DNA from: Desulforhabdus sp. TSK | GTDB lineage: Bacteria > Desulfobacterota > Syntrophobacteria > Syntrophobacterales > Syntrophobacteraceae | Length of the DNA: 64,000 nucleotides | Assembly: GCF_022836495.1 (NCBI RefSeq) | Contig: NZ_BQXM01000006.1 | Location: forward strand, 90,551 to 154,550 | Reading direction: 5' to 3' | Part shown: positions 48,506 to 59,903 of the stretch, in pieces | Numbering within the stretch: position 1 is the stretch's first letter | Layout: every line of letters starts with the position of its first letter | Position numbers and translations under genes: made by a program | Notes under the pieces: model-generated | The model's input: only the letters and a program-made list of their open reading frames with translations | Database searches by the model: none | What the model was told of the DNA's origin: nothing

Positions 48506-50203
48506 GTGGTGACCAAAAAACTGGGGGAACTTCTGGTCCAGGCAGGGCTGATCAATCGGGAGCAGCTCAAAAAAGCACTGGACGACCAGCAGCACAGCGG
48601 GGAGCGCATCGGGGCGATCCTGGTCAAATTGGGCGCCATCAGTGAAGACGTGCTGGCGGAGTTCATTGCCAGGCAGTTTCGCGCCCCCGAGGTCAATCTC
48701 TCCAGGCTGACCATTCCCCAGGATGTCATTGCGCTGCTTCCCTCCGACATCGCGGCGAAATACCAGGTTGTCCCGTTCGGACTCATGGGCAACACCCTGA
48801 ACATCGCCATGGCGGATCCAGGGAATCTTTTCGTCATCGATGACCTGAGGTTCCTGACCCGTAGAAACATTGCCGTCCACGTGGCCACCGAGAGTGTCAT
48901 CAAGAAGATGCTCGGCCGCCACAGCGAGAACGAAGAAAGACTCGACGACGTTCTGGGGCTGCTCAAGGAAGACTCCGATGTATCCGTTGTGGAAGCGGCC
49001 AACGACCTGGATCTGAACTTCCTGGAAGGTGCGGCGGAACAGGCGCCTGTCGTCAAACTCGTGAACTATATCCTCCTGGATGCCATCCGCAAACAGGCCA
49101 GCGACATCCATATCGAGCCCTACGAAAAGGCCATGCGCGTGCGATTTCGCATCGACGGCGTGCTCTATGAAATGATGCGCCCCCCCGTTCCTTACAAGAA
49201 TGCCATCATTTCCCGCATCAAGGTCATGAGCCGCCTGGACATAGCCGAGCGGCGCATCCCTCAGGACGGCCGCATCAAGCTCAAGGCGAAAAACCGGGAG
49301 ATGGATTTTCGAGTATCCGTGATCCCCACGCTGTTCGGCGAAAAAGTTGTGCTCCGCCTTCTCGACAAATCCGGGCTTCAGCTGGATATGACCAAGCTGG
49401 GATTCGAGGAGCGACAGTACAGGGAGTTCCAGGAAGCGATCTACCGTCCCTACGGCATGGTGCTGGTGACCGGTCCGACGGGGAGCGGCAAAACGACGAC
49501 CCTCTACAGCGCCCTTTCGGACTTGAACCAGCTGAGCTGCAACATTTCGACGGCGGAAGATCCCATAGAATACAACCTCTACGGCATCAACCAGGTCCAG
49601 ATCCATGATGCCATTGGGCTTTCATTTGCGGCTGCCCTCCGATCCTTCCTGCGCCAGGACCCCGATATCATCATGGTGGGGGAGATCAGGGACTTCGAAA
49701 CCGCCGAGATTTCCATGAAAGCGGCCCTGACGGGTCACCTTGTCCTCAGTACGCTCCACACCAATGACGCTCCCAGCTCCATCAACCGGCTCCTCAACAT
49801 GGGGGTCGAATCCTTCCTCGTGGCTTCCGCGCTCAATCTCGTGCTCGCCCAGCGCCTGGTGCGCAGAATTTGCACGGAATGCTCCACGGAGGTGGACGTT
49901 CCCCAGGAGCTGCTCCTGGAACTGGGGGTGCACGAGGAAGAGCTGGGCACTTTCCAGTGCTACCGGGGCAAGGGATGTGCTGTTTGCAGCAACACCGGCT
50001 ACCGGGGGCGCATGGCTCTCTATGAGGTCATGACGCTGCACGACTCCATCCGTGAACTGGTGCTTCATGGAGCCGGTGCATCGGAGATCAAGAAGGAAGC
50101 GATGCGGCTGGGCATGACGAGCCTCAGACGCAGCGGCATCAATAAACTGATGCAGGGGGTGACTTCCGTGGAGGAGGTCTTCCGCTGTTCGGCAAAGGAT
50201 TGA
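48506..50203 (+). CDS. pilB: Type IV pilus assembly ATPase PilB
   Basis: A 565-residue GspE/PilB-type motor that powers pilus extension. The N-terminal MshEN domain (KKLGELLVQAGLINREQLKKALDDQ) occupies the first ~150 residues. Walker A is GPTGSGKTT (about 323-331), the Asp box ISTAEDPIEYNLYGINQVQI, Walker B DPDIIMVGEIRD, and the His box TGHLVLSTLHTNDAPSS. Zinc Cys pairs are CTEC and CAVC near the end. GTG start after AAAGGTGAAG; a second GTG follows at once. The neighbours pilC and pilS confirm a pilus rather than secretion role. Confidence 0.93.
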   Translation: MVTKKLGELLVQAGLINREQLKKALDDQQHSGERIGAILVKLGAISEDVLAEFIARQFRAPEVNLSRLTIPQDVIALLPSDIAAKYQVVPFGLMGNTLNIAMADPGNLFVIDDLRFLTRRNIAVHVATESVIKKMLGRHSENEERLDDVLGLLKEDSDVSVVEAANDLDLNFLEGAAEQAPVVKLVNYILLDAIRKQASDIHIEPYEKAMRVRFRIDGVLYEMMRPPVPYKNAIISRIKVMSRLDIAERRIPQDGRIKLKAKNREMDFRVSVIPTLFGEKVVLRLLDKSGLQLDMTKLGFEERQYREFQEAIYRPYGMVLVTGPTGSGKTTTLYSALSDLNQLSCNISTAEDPIEYNLYGINQVQIHDAIGLSFAAALRSFLRQDPDIIMVGEIRDFETAEISMKAALTGHLVLSTLHTNDAPSSINRLLNMGVESFLVASALNLVLAQRLVRRICTECSTEVDVPQELLLELGVHEEELGTFQCYRGKGCAVCSNTGYRGRMALYEVMTLHDSIRELVLHGAGASEIKKEAMRLGMTSLRRSGINKLMQGVTSVEEVFRCSAKD

Positions 50204-50216
50204 AGAGGAGCAGAAT

Positions 50217-51434
50217 ATGCCCGTTTATCTCTGGAAAGGAACCGATCGCAAAGGAAAGCCGCAGAAGGGGGACATCGAAGCGGACAACGCTGCCGTGGCC
50301 CGTCAACTGCTCCTACGCAGAGGCATCACCGTCAAGAGCTTCAAGGAAAAGCCCAAGGATCTCTCCGATTACGTTCCCGCGCTGCAGCAGAAGGTGAAAG
50401 AGCGGGAGCTGGTGATTTTTGTCCGGCAGTTCGCCACCATGATCGATGCCGGCCTTCCCCTGGTGCAATGCCTCGAGATCTTGCATGAGCAGCAGGAAAA
50501 CACGACTTTCCGAAGGATTCTGCGGGCCATCAAGAAGGATGTGGAGGAAGGCTCCACCCTTTCCGAAGCCCTCAAAAAGCACCCCAAGGTCTTCGACATC
50601 CTTTTTGTAAACCTGGTCACCGCCGGCGAAATGGGCGGTATTCTGGACGTGATTTTAAACCGGCTGGCGGCGTACATCGAGAAAATTTCCAATTTGAAGA
50701 AGAAGGTCAAAGGCGCCATGACTTATCCCGGCATCGTCGTCACAGTGGCGGTCGTCGTCGTGGCGGTCATCCTCATCTATGTCATTCCCATTTTTGCCGG
50801 TCTGTTTCGGGACGCCGGTTCGACGCTCCCGCCTCTGACCCTTTTTGTCATCAGCATCAGCGAGTTTGCCCAAAGCTATTTCCATTGGATCCTCCTGGGC
50901 CTGATCCTTCTCGTCATCGCCATCGGGCGCATCCGGAAAACGGAGAAGGGCCGGGATGCCACCGATCGGCTCCTCCTGCGCCTGCCCGTTTTCGGGATCC
51001 TTCTCCGTAAAGTGGCCGTGGCCCGATTTTCCAGGACCCTGGGAACCATGCTTTCCAGTGGGGTGCCCATACTGGACGGGCTCGACATCGTAGCGGCCTC
51101 TGCCGGAAACACCGTCATCGAGAAAGCCCTGCGGGAAGTGCGGGCCGGCATCGCCGAAGGCCTCCCCATTGCCGATCCTCTGCAGGAGACGAAGGTCTTC
51201 CCACCCATGGTGACGCATATGATCGCCGTGGGGGAAGCTACGGGTGCCCTGGATAAAATGTTGAGTAAAATCGCCGATTTCTATGATGACGAAGTGGATG
51301 TTGCGGTCGATGCCCTGACATCGCTCCTGGAGCCCCTGCTCATCGTCTTCCTGGGGGTGACCGTTGGAGGTTTGCTGGTGGCCATGTATCTCCCCATCTT
51401 TCAGTTGGCGGACGTGGTCTCTCGTGGAGCCTGA
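50217..51434 (+). CDS. pilC: Type IV pilus inner-membrane platform protein PilC
   Basis: A 405-residue GspF/PilC protein. MPVYLWKGTDRKGKPQKGDIEAD opens it. Two homologous cytoplasmic domains start at LVIFVRQFATMIDAGLPLVQCLEIL and VARFSRTLGTMLSSGVPILDGLDIV, each followed by a membrane segment (about 170-195, then 222-242, and 370-395). It anchors the pilus motor. It begins 13 bp after pilB and its 3' end overlaps the start of the histidine kinase gene. Confidence 0.94.
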   Translation: MPVYLWKGTDRKGKPQKGDIEADNAAVARQLLLRRGITVKSFKEKPKDLSDYVPALQQKVKERELVIFVRQFATMIDAGLPLVQCLEILHEQQENTTFRRILRAIKKDVEEGSTLSEALKKHPKVFDILFVNLVTAGEMGGILDVILNRLAAYIEKISNLKKKVKGAMTYPGIVVTVAVVVVAVILIYVIPIFAGLFRDAGSTLPPLTLFVISISEFAQSYFHWILLGLILLVIAIGRIRKTEKGRDATDRLLLRLPVFGILLRKVAVARFSRTLGTMLSSGVPILDGLDIVAASAGNTVIEKALREVRAGIAEGLPIADPLQETKVFPPMVTHMIAVGEATGALDKMLSKIADFYDDEVDVAVDALTSLLEPLLIVFLGVTVGGLLVAMYLPIFQLADVVSRGA

Positions 51435-53163
51435 GGCGGTTTTGCCGGCAGCACTTCCGGGAGATAACGCTCCCGACGCGCGTACGCTGCGGCGCAGGCT
51501 CCAGGGGCTGCTTTTTTTCCGTCTCCTTCTGGCTGTCCTGTTCCTGATTCTGACGCTCATCGCCCAGATCGGCAGGGAAGAGGGGTTCCTGTCCGTCAGG
51601 CTTCAGCCCCTCTATTACTTTTCCTGCACCCTTTTTCTCTTCACACTCCTGGCTGCCCTGGGACTGGACCGCGTCCGCTGCCTGCGGCGCTATGCCCAGT
51701 GGCAGCTCCTTTTCGACGTGGGGGCCGTAACGGTCCTGATCTATCTTTCCGGCGGGCTGGAGAGCTTTTTTTCCTTCCTTTACATGCCGGTCATCATCAG
51801 TTCCGCCTTGCTCCTGGACGGTCGCGGAAGCGTGCTCATCGCCTCGGTTTGCAGTCTTGCCTATGGACTCCTCATGGACCTGCAGTATTTCGGTTGGGTC
51901 GCTCCCCTCCAGATCATCGGTGGCACGGTGCAGTTGAAGGACAGCAGCGTCTATTTCCACACCATCTTGATGAATATCGCCGGCTTCTACCTGGTGGCCT
52001 ACTTGAGCGGTTACCTGGCCAGGGAGCTCCACAAGTCCAGCCTGCAGGTGCGGGAGCAGAAAAAGGATTTCCACGAGCTCGAGATCCTGCACCGCAACAT
52101 TGTTCACAGTATGGGGAGCGGGCTCCTCACGACGGCCACCGATGGCTCCATCGTCTTTTCCAACCATGCGGCCCGGCGCATCCTGGGCCTTCCGTCCGAC
52201 CGCCTGGAGGGGCAGTCTTTCTCAAGGATCTTCACTGAACTGGACCCGTCGAGCTGGCTGGTGAAACGTCCCCTGTCCGGGACCTCCCCCGGTGATTTGG
52301 ACCGCCGCGAGGTGCTGTACAAAAAGCCAACGGGCGAGGAGCTATGCCTGGGATACACGGTTTCCGTCCTGCAGAGAGAGGAAGGGGACGCGTCAGGATG
52401 GGTCTTCATCTTCCAGGATTTGACGCAATTGAAAGCGATGGCGGAGCATGTGCAGCGCATGGAACGACTGGCGTTTGCGGGGCGCATCGCCTCGGAAATC
52501 GCTCATGAAATCAAAAATCCCCTGGCCGCCATGAGCGGGGCGGTGCAGATGCTTCAATCCGAGGCCGTGGCGGACCCTCTGCAATCGCGGCTCATGAACA
52601 TCGTCGCACGGGAAATCGACCGCATCGACAGCCTGGTCAGGGACTTCCTGTGGCTTTCCCGGGGGGCCCACCAGCCGGAGAGCCTGGAAAACGTATCCCT
52701 GTGCCGTATTGTGGAAGAAATGCTCTCCCTGATGGAATCCCGCGAAAAGATCACCCCTGTGCATCGCATCCAGACTTTCATGGAAGGGAATCCCGTCTGC
52801 CTCTTGGATGTGCACCACGTGCGCCAGATCCTTTGGAACCTTATTGTCAATGCACTGGAAGCCATGCCCGAGGGGGGAGAGCTCACCCTGACCGTGAGCA
52901 GCGGCGGCCAGGGGAATGGAGAACGGGCGGAAGCCCGCGTGGACATTCGGGACACGGGGTGCGGCATTCCCCCGGAGATCCGCGATCGAGTGTTCGAGCC
53001 CTTCTTTACCACCAAGGAGAAAGGGACCGGGCTGGGCCTCGGCATCGTCTACCAGCTGGTGGAAAGGGCCGGGGGGCGCATCGAAATCACCCACCATGAA
53101 CTTTCAGGGACCACCTTTTCACTTTTTTTCCCCTCAAATGTTTCTTTGCCTCTTGCCAACTGA
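51424..53163 (+). CDS. pilS: PilS-like sensor histidine kinase
   Basis: A 579-residue membrane histidine kinase. About six hydrophobic segments lie in the first ~190 residues (LLFFRLLLAVLFLILTLIAQ and on). A PAS domain spans about 205-300 (SMGSGLLTTATDGSIVFSNHAARRILGL). The phospho-acceptor is His361 in SEIAHEIKNPLAAMSG; the ATPase has N box NLIVNALEAMPEGG, G1 DIRDTGCGIP and G2 GTGLGLGIVYQ. I place the start at GTG 51424, inside the pilC end. In Pseudomonas-type systems PilS with PilR controls pilin expression. No pilR follows: groES is next. Confidence 0.88.
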   Translation: MEPEAVLPAALPGDNAPDARTLRRRLQGLLFFRLLLAVLFLILTLIAQIGREEGFLSVRLQPLYYFSCTLFLFTLLAALGLDRVRCLRRYAQWQLLFDVGAVTVLIYLSGGLESFFSFLYMPVIISSALLLDGRGSVLIASVCSLAYGLLMDLQYFGWVAPLQIIGGTVQLKDSSVYFHTILMNIAGFYLVAYLSGYLARELHKSSLQVREQKKDFHELEILHRNIVHSMGSGLLTTATDGSIVFSNHAARRILGLPSDRLEGQSFSRIFTELDPSSWLVKRPLSGTSPGDLDRREVLYKKPTGEELCLGYTVSVLQREEGDASGWVFIFQDLTQLKAMAEHVQRMERLAFAGRIASEIAHEIKNPLAAMSGAVQMLQSEAVADPLQSRLMNIVAREIDRIDSLVRDFLWLSRGAHQPESLENVSLCRIVEEMLSLMESREKITPVHRIQTFMEGNPVCLLDVHHVRQILWNLIVNALEAMPEGGELTLTVSSGGQGNGERAEARVDIRDTGCGIPPEIRDRVFEPFFTTKEKGTGLGLGIVYQLVERAGGRIEITHHELSGTTFSLFFPSNVSLPLAN

Positions 53164-53181
53164 TCCGGAAGAGATTATAAG
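53153..53181 (+). promoter_or_regulatory. Sigma70-type promoter of groESL
   Basis: TTGCCA (53153-53158) and TATAAG (53176-53181) are separated by exactly 17 bp. The -10 box overlaps the left arm of the CIRCE operator. The -35 lies inside the last codons of pilS. Confidence 0.75.
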
Positions 53182-53204
53182 CACTCATTGAAAGCGAGTG
53201 CTAA
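53178..53204 (+). promoter_or_regulatory. CIRCE operator (HrcA-binding)
   Basis: TAAGCACTC, nine spacer bases, GAGTGCTAA: one mismatch from the CIRCE consensus (TTAGCACTC-N9-GAGTGCTAA). It overlaps the groESL -10 box. HrcA bound here would block the promoter until heat shock. Confidence 0.93.
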
Positions 53205-53293
53205 TAGGTTCTTCAAATCCTCACCAGGATCGGTGACCTTAGTGGTTCGAAATGGATCCAAACCCAACAAAAAACTTGAAAGGAGTCAATGCA

Positions 53294-53584
53294 ATGAAGC
53301 TTAGACCGCTCAATGATCGTGTTGTTGTCAAACGTCTGGAAGAAGAAACCAAGACTGCGGGAGGCATCATCATTCCCGATACGGCCAAGGAAAAACCCAT
53401 CCAGGGTGAAGTGCTGGCCGTGGGCAACGGCAAAGTGATGGAAGACGGCTCCCGCCGCGCTTTGGATGTCAAGGCCGGTGACACGGTGCTTTTCGGCAAG
53501 TACGCCGGAACCGACATCAAGGTGGAAGGCGAAGAGCTTCTGATCATGCGGGAAGACGATATTCTGGCCATCATTGAAAAATAG
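53294..53584 (+). CDS. groES: Co-chaperonin GroES
   Basis: A 96-residue Gro[33 protein letters not shown] is canonical, with the mobile loop that binds GroEL, and the roof and base residues follow ([30 protein letters not shown]). The start follows AAAGGAGTCAATGCA. An open frame 14 codons longer is not supported. It is the first gene of the groESL operon. Confidence 0.98.
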   Translation: MKLRPLNDRVVVKRLEEETKTAGGIIIPDTAKEKPIQGEVLAVGNGKVMEDGSRRALDVKAGDTVLFGKYAGTDIKVEGEELLIMREDDILAIIEK

Positions 53585-53618
53585 TCTCAATTTCTGATCG
53601 CCCATCCATCCCGAATGA

Positions 53619-55280
<1,662 letters not shown>

Positions 55281-55341
55281 GATCCGACGGCCTTTGAGCG
55301 GCGTACCGTGCCCACGGCGTCGCTCATCCGCCTTGCTTTCG

Positions 55342-55385
55342 AGCTCTCTCGTCCGGTGTCACCCAACGGCGGGAGAGCTTTTTTG
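55342..55385 (+). terminator. Terminator of groESL
   Basis: AGCTCTCTCGTCCG and CGGCGGGAGAGCT form an imperfect stem (one bulge) over a short loop, followed by TTTTTTGTTTTC. It lies about 60 bp after the groEL stop. Confidence 0.75.
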
Positions 55386-55428
55386 TTTTCTTGGTACACG
55401 TCCACAGAATAAGATGTCCATTAGTCCG

Positions 55429-55503
55429 CTCGTCATGCCGGCAGTTTTTAAGCCGGCATCCAGTTTTTTCTGTGGATTCCGGCTAAAGGACTGCCGGAAT
55501 GAC
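55429..55503. repeat. ATTCCGGC-family palindrome, copy 2
   Basis: CGTCATGCCGGCAGTTTTTAAGCCGGCATCCAG on one side and GGATTCCGGCTAAAGGACTGCCGGAATGAC on the other form two nested stem-loops. Confidence 0.7.
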
Positions 55504-55627
55504 AAATCGAGTGGTGGACACTCTAACGTATTGAGTTGTACTTAGGGTATTGACTTGTGGAAACGGTATGCTAGTAGAAGTCTGCTTCTGTATTCCACAC
55601 GGTTGAGATCCTGACGGATTGATGACT

Positions 55628-55709
55628 TTGTAGGAGCGGCTTCCAGCCGCGACCCGTGACAAAAAACAGCTATGTCCCAATAGAGTCGCGGCTGGAAGCC
55701 GCTCCTACA
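55628..55709. repeat. REPIN-like inverted repeat, copy 3
   Basis: Left arm 55628-55653 and right arm 55685-55709 are perfect complements over 25 bp, built on TAGGAGCGGCTTCCAGCCGC. The 31-bp spacer differs from that of copy 2. It lies between groEL and ileS. Confidence 0.9.
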
Positions 55710-55809
55710 GAAGTCAGGTGTTCAGCCGTTCACGGCAGTATATTTTCGGTTGATCGTGAACTGAACCTGAAGGGGCTTGCCGCCTTTTTTTATGTAAGGG
55801 GAATGAACC

Positions 55810-58599
55810 ATGGACTATAAGAATACGCTCAATCTGCCTCAGACCGCCTTTCCCATGAAAGCGAATCTCTCCAAACGCGAACCCGAAATTCTGGCCAAAT
55901 GGGAGGAAATGCGGCTCTACCACCAGCTGAGAGAGCAGAGCAAGGGACGCCCCACCTACATTCTCCATGACGGTCCCCCTTACGCCAACGGGCACATCCA
56001 CCTGGGCACGGCCCTCAATAAAATTCTCAAGGACATGATCATCAAGTCCCGCCAGATGAGCGGCTTCGACGCTCCCTACGTTCCCGGGTGGGATTGCCAC
56101 GGCCTGCCCATCGAGCACAATGTGGACAAGGAGCTGGGGCCGCGCAAAAAGACCATGACGAAGGTCGAAATCCGGCAGCACTGCCGCAGGTACGCCGAGC
56201 GCTTCATCGACATCCAGCGGCAGGAATTCAAGCGGCTGGGAGGCCTGGGGGAATGGGAAAACCCTTACCTTACCATGTCCTATGATTACGAAGCGGCCAT
56301 TGCCCGGGAGCTGGGGCGTTTTTTTGACCGCGGAGGCGTCATTCGGAGCAAGAAGCCCATCTACTGGTGCTCCAGCTGCACGACGGCGCTGGCCGAAGCG
56401 GAGGTCGAATACCACGATCACTCCTCGCCTTCCATCTATGTGAAATTCCCTCTTTCGGCCGAAAGCGGTGCGGGATTCCCTGAATTGGCAGGAAAAGCGG
56501 TTTCCGTTCTCATTTGGACCACCACCCCCTGGACCCTGCCCGCCAACCTGGCGATTGCCCTCCATCCCGATTTCACGTATGCGGCGGTGGCTGCGCAGGG
56601 GGGTGAAATCTGGATCATGGCCGAGGGGCTGGTGGAAGGCTGCATGCAGAGCTTCGGCATCGCGGATTACCGGATCGTGCGCACCTTCCGGGCGTCCGAC
56701 CTGGAGGGCCTCAAGTGCCGGCATCCCTTCCTGGATCGGGATTCGGTCCTCGTTCTGGGAGCCCATGTCACGTTGGAAGCCGGTACCGGCTGTGTTCACA
56801 CCGCTCCGGGCCATGGGCGCGAAGATTACGATATGGCCCTGCAGTATGGGCTGGAGGTGCTCTCGCCCGTCGATGACCGAGGCCGCTTCACGGCGGAGGT
56901 GCCCCTTTTCGAAGGACAGTTCGTCTTCGATGCCAACGAGGCGGTCATTGCCACATTGAAGGAAGTGGGGAGGCTCGTGCTCCAGAAGGGGATCACCCAC
57001 AGCTATCCCCACTGCTGGCGCTGCAAGAAGCCCGTTATTTTCCGCGCCACCGAACAGTGGTTCATTTCCATGGAAAAAAACGACCTGCGGCGAAAGGCCC
57101 TCGACTGGATCGACCGGGTCGAGTGGATCCCCGGGTGGGGGCGCGACCGCATCCATAACATGATCGCCAACCGCCCCGACTGGTGCATCTCGCGGCAGAG
57201 GTCCTGGGGAGTCCCCATCACGGTTTTCACCTGCGAGGAATGTGGGGAGTTGCTGGCTTCCCGGGAAGTCTTCGACCATGTGACGGCGCTCTTCGAAAAG
57301 GAAGGGGCTGACTGCTGGTTTGCGCGGCCCACGGAAGAGCTCCTGCCGCCGGGAGCCGCCTGCCCCGGGTGCGGGAAATCCCGCTTCAAGAAGGAGATGG
57401 ACATCCTGGACGTCTGGTTCGATTCGGGCGCATCCTACGCCGCCGTGCTGGAAGGCCGTCCGTATCTCGATGCACCTGCGGACCTGTACCTGGAGGGGAG
57501 CGACCAGCATCGGGGCTGGTTCCATTCCTCCCTCCTGGAGGCGGTGGGTACCCGGGATGTGGCCCCCTACCGGAGTGTCCTCACCCACGGGTTCGTGGTG
57601 GACGGCCAGGGCTACAAAATGTCCAAGTCTCTCGGCAACGTCATCGCCCCTGAAGAAATCATTCGCCAGTACGGTGCGGAAATCCTGCGCCTGTGGGTCT
57701 CGGGGGAGGACTACCGGGACGACATTCGCATCTCCCAGGACATCCTCAAGCGTTTGAGTGAAGCCTATCGGCGCATCCGGAACACCTGCCGCTTCCTGCT
57801 GGGCAACCTCAATGACTTCGACCCGGCCCGGGACGCCGTTCCGTACGGTCAAATGGAGGAGCTGGACCGGTTTGCTCTCGGACAGCTGCAGGACCTGCTC
57901 CAGAGGGTCCGCACGGCTTACGAGAGGTTCGAGTTCCACCGCGTCTATCATGCCCTCCACAACTACTGCGTTGTGGATCTGAGCGCTCTGTACCTGGATA
58001 TTTTGAAAGACCGCCTTTACACCACCGGCACGGCGAGCCCGGCGCGCCGGTCAGCCCAGACGGCCCTCCACGAGATTTTGACATCCCTGCTCAAACTGAT
58101 GGCGCCCATCCTCTCGTTCACGGCGGATGAAGCCTGGACCTATCTGCCCCACCGGACGAGCGAGACCGTTCACCTGGAAAGCTTTCCCGAGGTAAATCCC
58201 GCATTCCAGGATGAGGCCCTGAACGCGCGCTGGCAGACGATCCTGTCTCTGCGAAGCGACGTGACGCGCACCCTGGAAGGCGCTCGCCAGGCCAAGACCA
58301 TCGGCCATCCCCTGGATGCGTGGGTGAAGCTCGCTCTGCCCGAGGCCTTGCAGGAAGGTTTTGCCGGACAGGAAGAGCTCCTCCGGTCGATTTTCATTGT
58401 GTCCCAGGTCAGTTTTGTGACGGCGTCGGAGCTCCCTGCCCCCGTGAAGGGCGTGGAAACGGCTGGATTGCTGATTCAGGTAGAGCCCGCACTGGGCGAA
58501 AAATGCGAGCGCTGCTGGGTGCGGGATGAGAGCGTCGGCCGGTTCCTTGACCATCCCGTCATCTGCCACCGCTGCCACCCTGTCGTCGCCGGACAGTAA
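55810..58599 (+). CDS. ileS: Isoleucyl-tRNA synthetase
   Basis: A 929-residue class I synthetase that charges tRNA-Ile. The HIGH-type motif is [10 protein letters not shown] (57-66), the editing domain spans about 190-395 ([37 protein letters not shown]), and KMSKS is at 603-607. A C-terminal zinc finger uses CERC and CHRC, typical of the IleS1 type. Length is normal. Start after AAGGGGAATGAACC. lspA follows, a linkage seen in many bacteria. Confidence 0.98.
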   Translation: MDYKNTLNLPQTAFPMKANLSKREPEILAKWEEMRLYHQLREQSKGRPTYILHDGPPYANGHIHLGTALNKILKDMIIKSRQMSGFDAPYVPGWDCHGLPIEHNVDKELGPRKKTMTKVEIRQHCRRYAERFIDIQRQEFKRLGGLGEWENPYLTMSYDYEAAIARELGRFFDRGGVIRSKKPIYWCSSCTTALAEAEVEYHDHSSPSIYVKFPLSAESGAGFPELAGKAVSVLIWTTTPWTLPANLAIALHPDFTYAAVAAQGGEIWIMAEGLVEGCMQSFGIADYRIVRTFRASDLEGLKCRHPFLDRDSVLVLGAHVTLEAGTGCVHTAPGHGREDYDMALQYGLEVLSPVDDRGRFTAEVPLFEGQFVFDANEAVIATLKEVGRLVLQKGITHSYPHCWRCKKPVIFRATEQWFISMEKNDLRRKALDWIDRVEWIPGWGRDRIHNMIANRPDWCISRQRSWGVPITVFTCEECGELLASREVFDHVTALFEKEGADCWFARPTEELLPPGAACPGCGKSRFKKEMDILDVWFDSGASYAAVLEGRPYLDAPADLYLEGSDQHRGWFHSSLLEAVGTRDVAPYRSVLTHGFVVDGQGYKMSKSLGNVIAPEEIIRQYGAEILRLWVSGEDYRDDIRISQDILKRLSEAYRRIRNTCRFLLGNLNDFDPARDAVPYGQMEELDRFALGQLQDLLQRVRTAYERFEFHRVYHALHNYCVVDLSALYLDILKDRLYTTGTASPARRSAQTALHEILTSLLKLMAPILSFTADEAWTYLPHRTSETVHLESFPEVNPAFQDEALNARWQTILSLRSDVTRTLEGARQAKTIGHPLDAWVKLALPEALQEGFAGQEELLRSIFIVSQVSFVTASELPAPVKGVETAGLLIQVEPALGEKCERCWVRDESVGRFLDHPVICHRCHPVVAGQ

Positions 58600-58601
58600 A
58601 A

Positions 58602-58708
58602 GCGGGACGCTGAGGACGCAGACGGAGCGCTGAGGACGCTGATTTTTTAAAATTCAAGAAAAGTTTTATCAGCGTTTGTCAGCGGAACATCAGCGTCCTC
58701 AGCGTACC
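58602..58708. repeat. GACGCTGA-family repeat, copy 3 (paired)
   Basis: A left part (58602-58643, GGGACGCTGAGGACGC and on) and an inverted right part (58668-58708, ending CATCAGCGTCCTCAGCGT) flank about 24 AT-rich bases. It is the only copy in the window found as a complete inverted pair. It fills the ileS-lspA gap. Confidence 0.75.
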
Positions 58709-58728
58709 CATTAAAAGGTCTTTCATTC

Positions 58729-59190
58729 ATGACGTTCCTAACCCTGGTTGTCGCCCTTGTCGTCGCCCTGGACCAGGCGACCAAAGCCCTGGTCCTGGTC
58801 TATTTCCCCCTCCACACCGTCAAGGAAATCATCCCGGGATTCTTCAATCTCGTCCACGCCCGCAACACGGGGGCGGCTTTCAGCATCCTGGCGGGCGCTC
58901 CTTCCTTCTGGCGCCAAGCCTTCTTCGTGGCCGTCACTATCCTCATCGTGGTCATGATTCTCTTGGCCTATCGCAAGCTCAAGAGCGACGACGTATGGAA
59001 CCGCTGGGGGTATGCGCTCATCGTGGGAGGGGCTTTGGGAAACCTGGTGGACCGCGTCCGCCTGGGATCGGTGGTGGATTTTCTGGACGTCTATGTCGGG
59101 GCGTACCACTGGCCCGCTTTCAATGTCGCCGACAGCGCCATCAGCGTGGGGGCCGTCATGCTGCTCATTTCGCTTATCAGGGGGAAGTGA
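58729..59190 (+). CDS. lspA: Lipoprotein signal peptidase
   Basis: A 153-residue signal peptidase II, which cleaves prolipoproteins after lipid attachment. Four hydrophobic segments are visible. NLVHARNTGAAFSIL and IVGGALGNLVDRVRLGSVVDFLDVYVG hold the first catalytic Asp, and FNVADSAISVG the second. Together with the patatin lipoprotein it shows a working lipoprotein pathway. Start at 58729 after AAAGG. Confidence 0.96.
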   Translation: MTFLTLVVALVVALDQATKALVLVYFPLHTVKEIIPGFFNLVHARNTGAAFSILAGAPSFWRQAFFVAVTILIVVMILLAYRKLKSDDVWNRWGYALIVGGALGNLVDRVRLGSVVDFLDVYVGAYHWPAFNVADSAISVGAVMLLISLIRGK

Positions 59191-59215
59191 ATCGACTGCA
59201 GAATTTAATGTGCGG

Positions 59216-59542
59216 CTATGCAAGCCCCAAGAAAAGCATGAGAGAACGATTGAGGCGAACCATTGTTTCTCCGTCCAGCGTGCCGATTTGGGTGCGCACT
59301 TTATCGCGTCTCAGCGCCATGATCTTATCGACCATGATTTGGGAGGGAACCTGCAGTCCGTTTTGCTCCAATGGTTGAACAGTTATTCGAAAGAGAGGAG
59401 CATCCTGTAAGTCGCTCGTCATGAGACACACCACAAGACTTGAGTGTGTCTCATTGAAAAGATCCGATTGCACAATCACCACGGGGCGTGGCTTTCCATA
59501 ATCACCTGCGGCGACAGCCAAAACGATATCCCCTCGTTTCAT
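59216..59542 (-). CDS. MazF/PemK-like mRNA interferase toxin
   Basis: A 108-residue toxin of the CcdB/PemK fold. MKRGDIVLAVAAGDYGKPRPVVIVQSD is the family signature, with the conserved Arg in KPRP. VVCLMTSDLQDAP and VDKIMALRRDKVRTQIGTL follow. Such proteins cleave mRNA at short motifs when free of antitoxin. The ATG at 59542 overlaps the antitoxin stop in an ATGA; a TTG two codons earlier is less likely. Confidence 0.9.
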   Translation of the reverse strand: MKRGDIVLAVAAGDYGKPRPVVIVQSDLFNETHSSLVVCLMTSDLQDAPLFRITVQPLEQNGLQVPSQIMVDKIMALRRDKVRTQIGTLDGETMVRLNRSLMLFLGLA

Positions 59543-59757
59543 TGCCAACCATCCGTATCTGCGGCTGCTTCGATGAAATCAAGTGCCTCGTTTTCTGCGG
59601 CACTGCGACTCACCAGCAAGGACTGGCGTCGGGCTTCTTCGGCAAATCCGGGCAGCCTCGAATCCGGAACCCACACCAGCAGGGGACGTAACCCGGCGGC
59701 GCGAAGTCGGTTGCTGTGGTTCCGCATTTTTTCTCTGGATCGGACAACTTTTCCCAT
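59539..59757 (-). CDS. MazE-like (DUF3018) antitoxin
   Basis: A 72-residue protein, RSREKMRNHSNRLRAAGLRPLLVWVPDSRLPGFAEEARRQ and then DFIEAAADTDGW. This matches the DUF3018 / 'antitoxin MazE family' proteins usually found with PemK-like toxins. The first half would bind DNA at the operon promoter and the rest would occupy the toxin. Start after GAGGCATGTT. It is translationally coupled to the toxin by a 4-bp overlap. Confidence 0.88.
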   Translation of the reverse strand: MGKVVRSREKMRNHSNRLRAAGLRPLLVWVPDSRLPGFAEEARRQSLLVSRSAAENEALDFIEAAADTDGWQ

Positions 59758-59903
59758 AACATGCCTCGCACGGTCATCTGATTTGTTATTATGAATAGCA
59801 TCTTACCCGAAGAAAATCATGGTGATTTTCACCGCCATGGAGTAAAGGGGGTATTTGAAGTGCTCGTTCACAAATGGATCAAACAAGGTTTCCTTGCGAG
59901 CAT

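Noticed and set aside
55714..57960. A 748-codon open frame antisense to ileS
   Set aside because: Complement of a well-conserved gene; low-complexity, no start signal.
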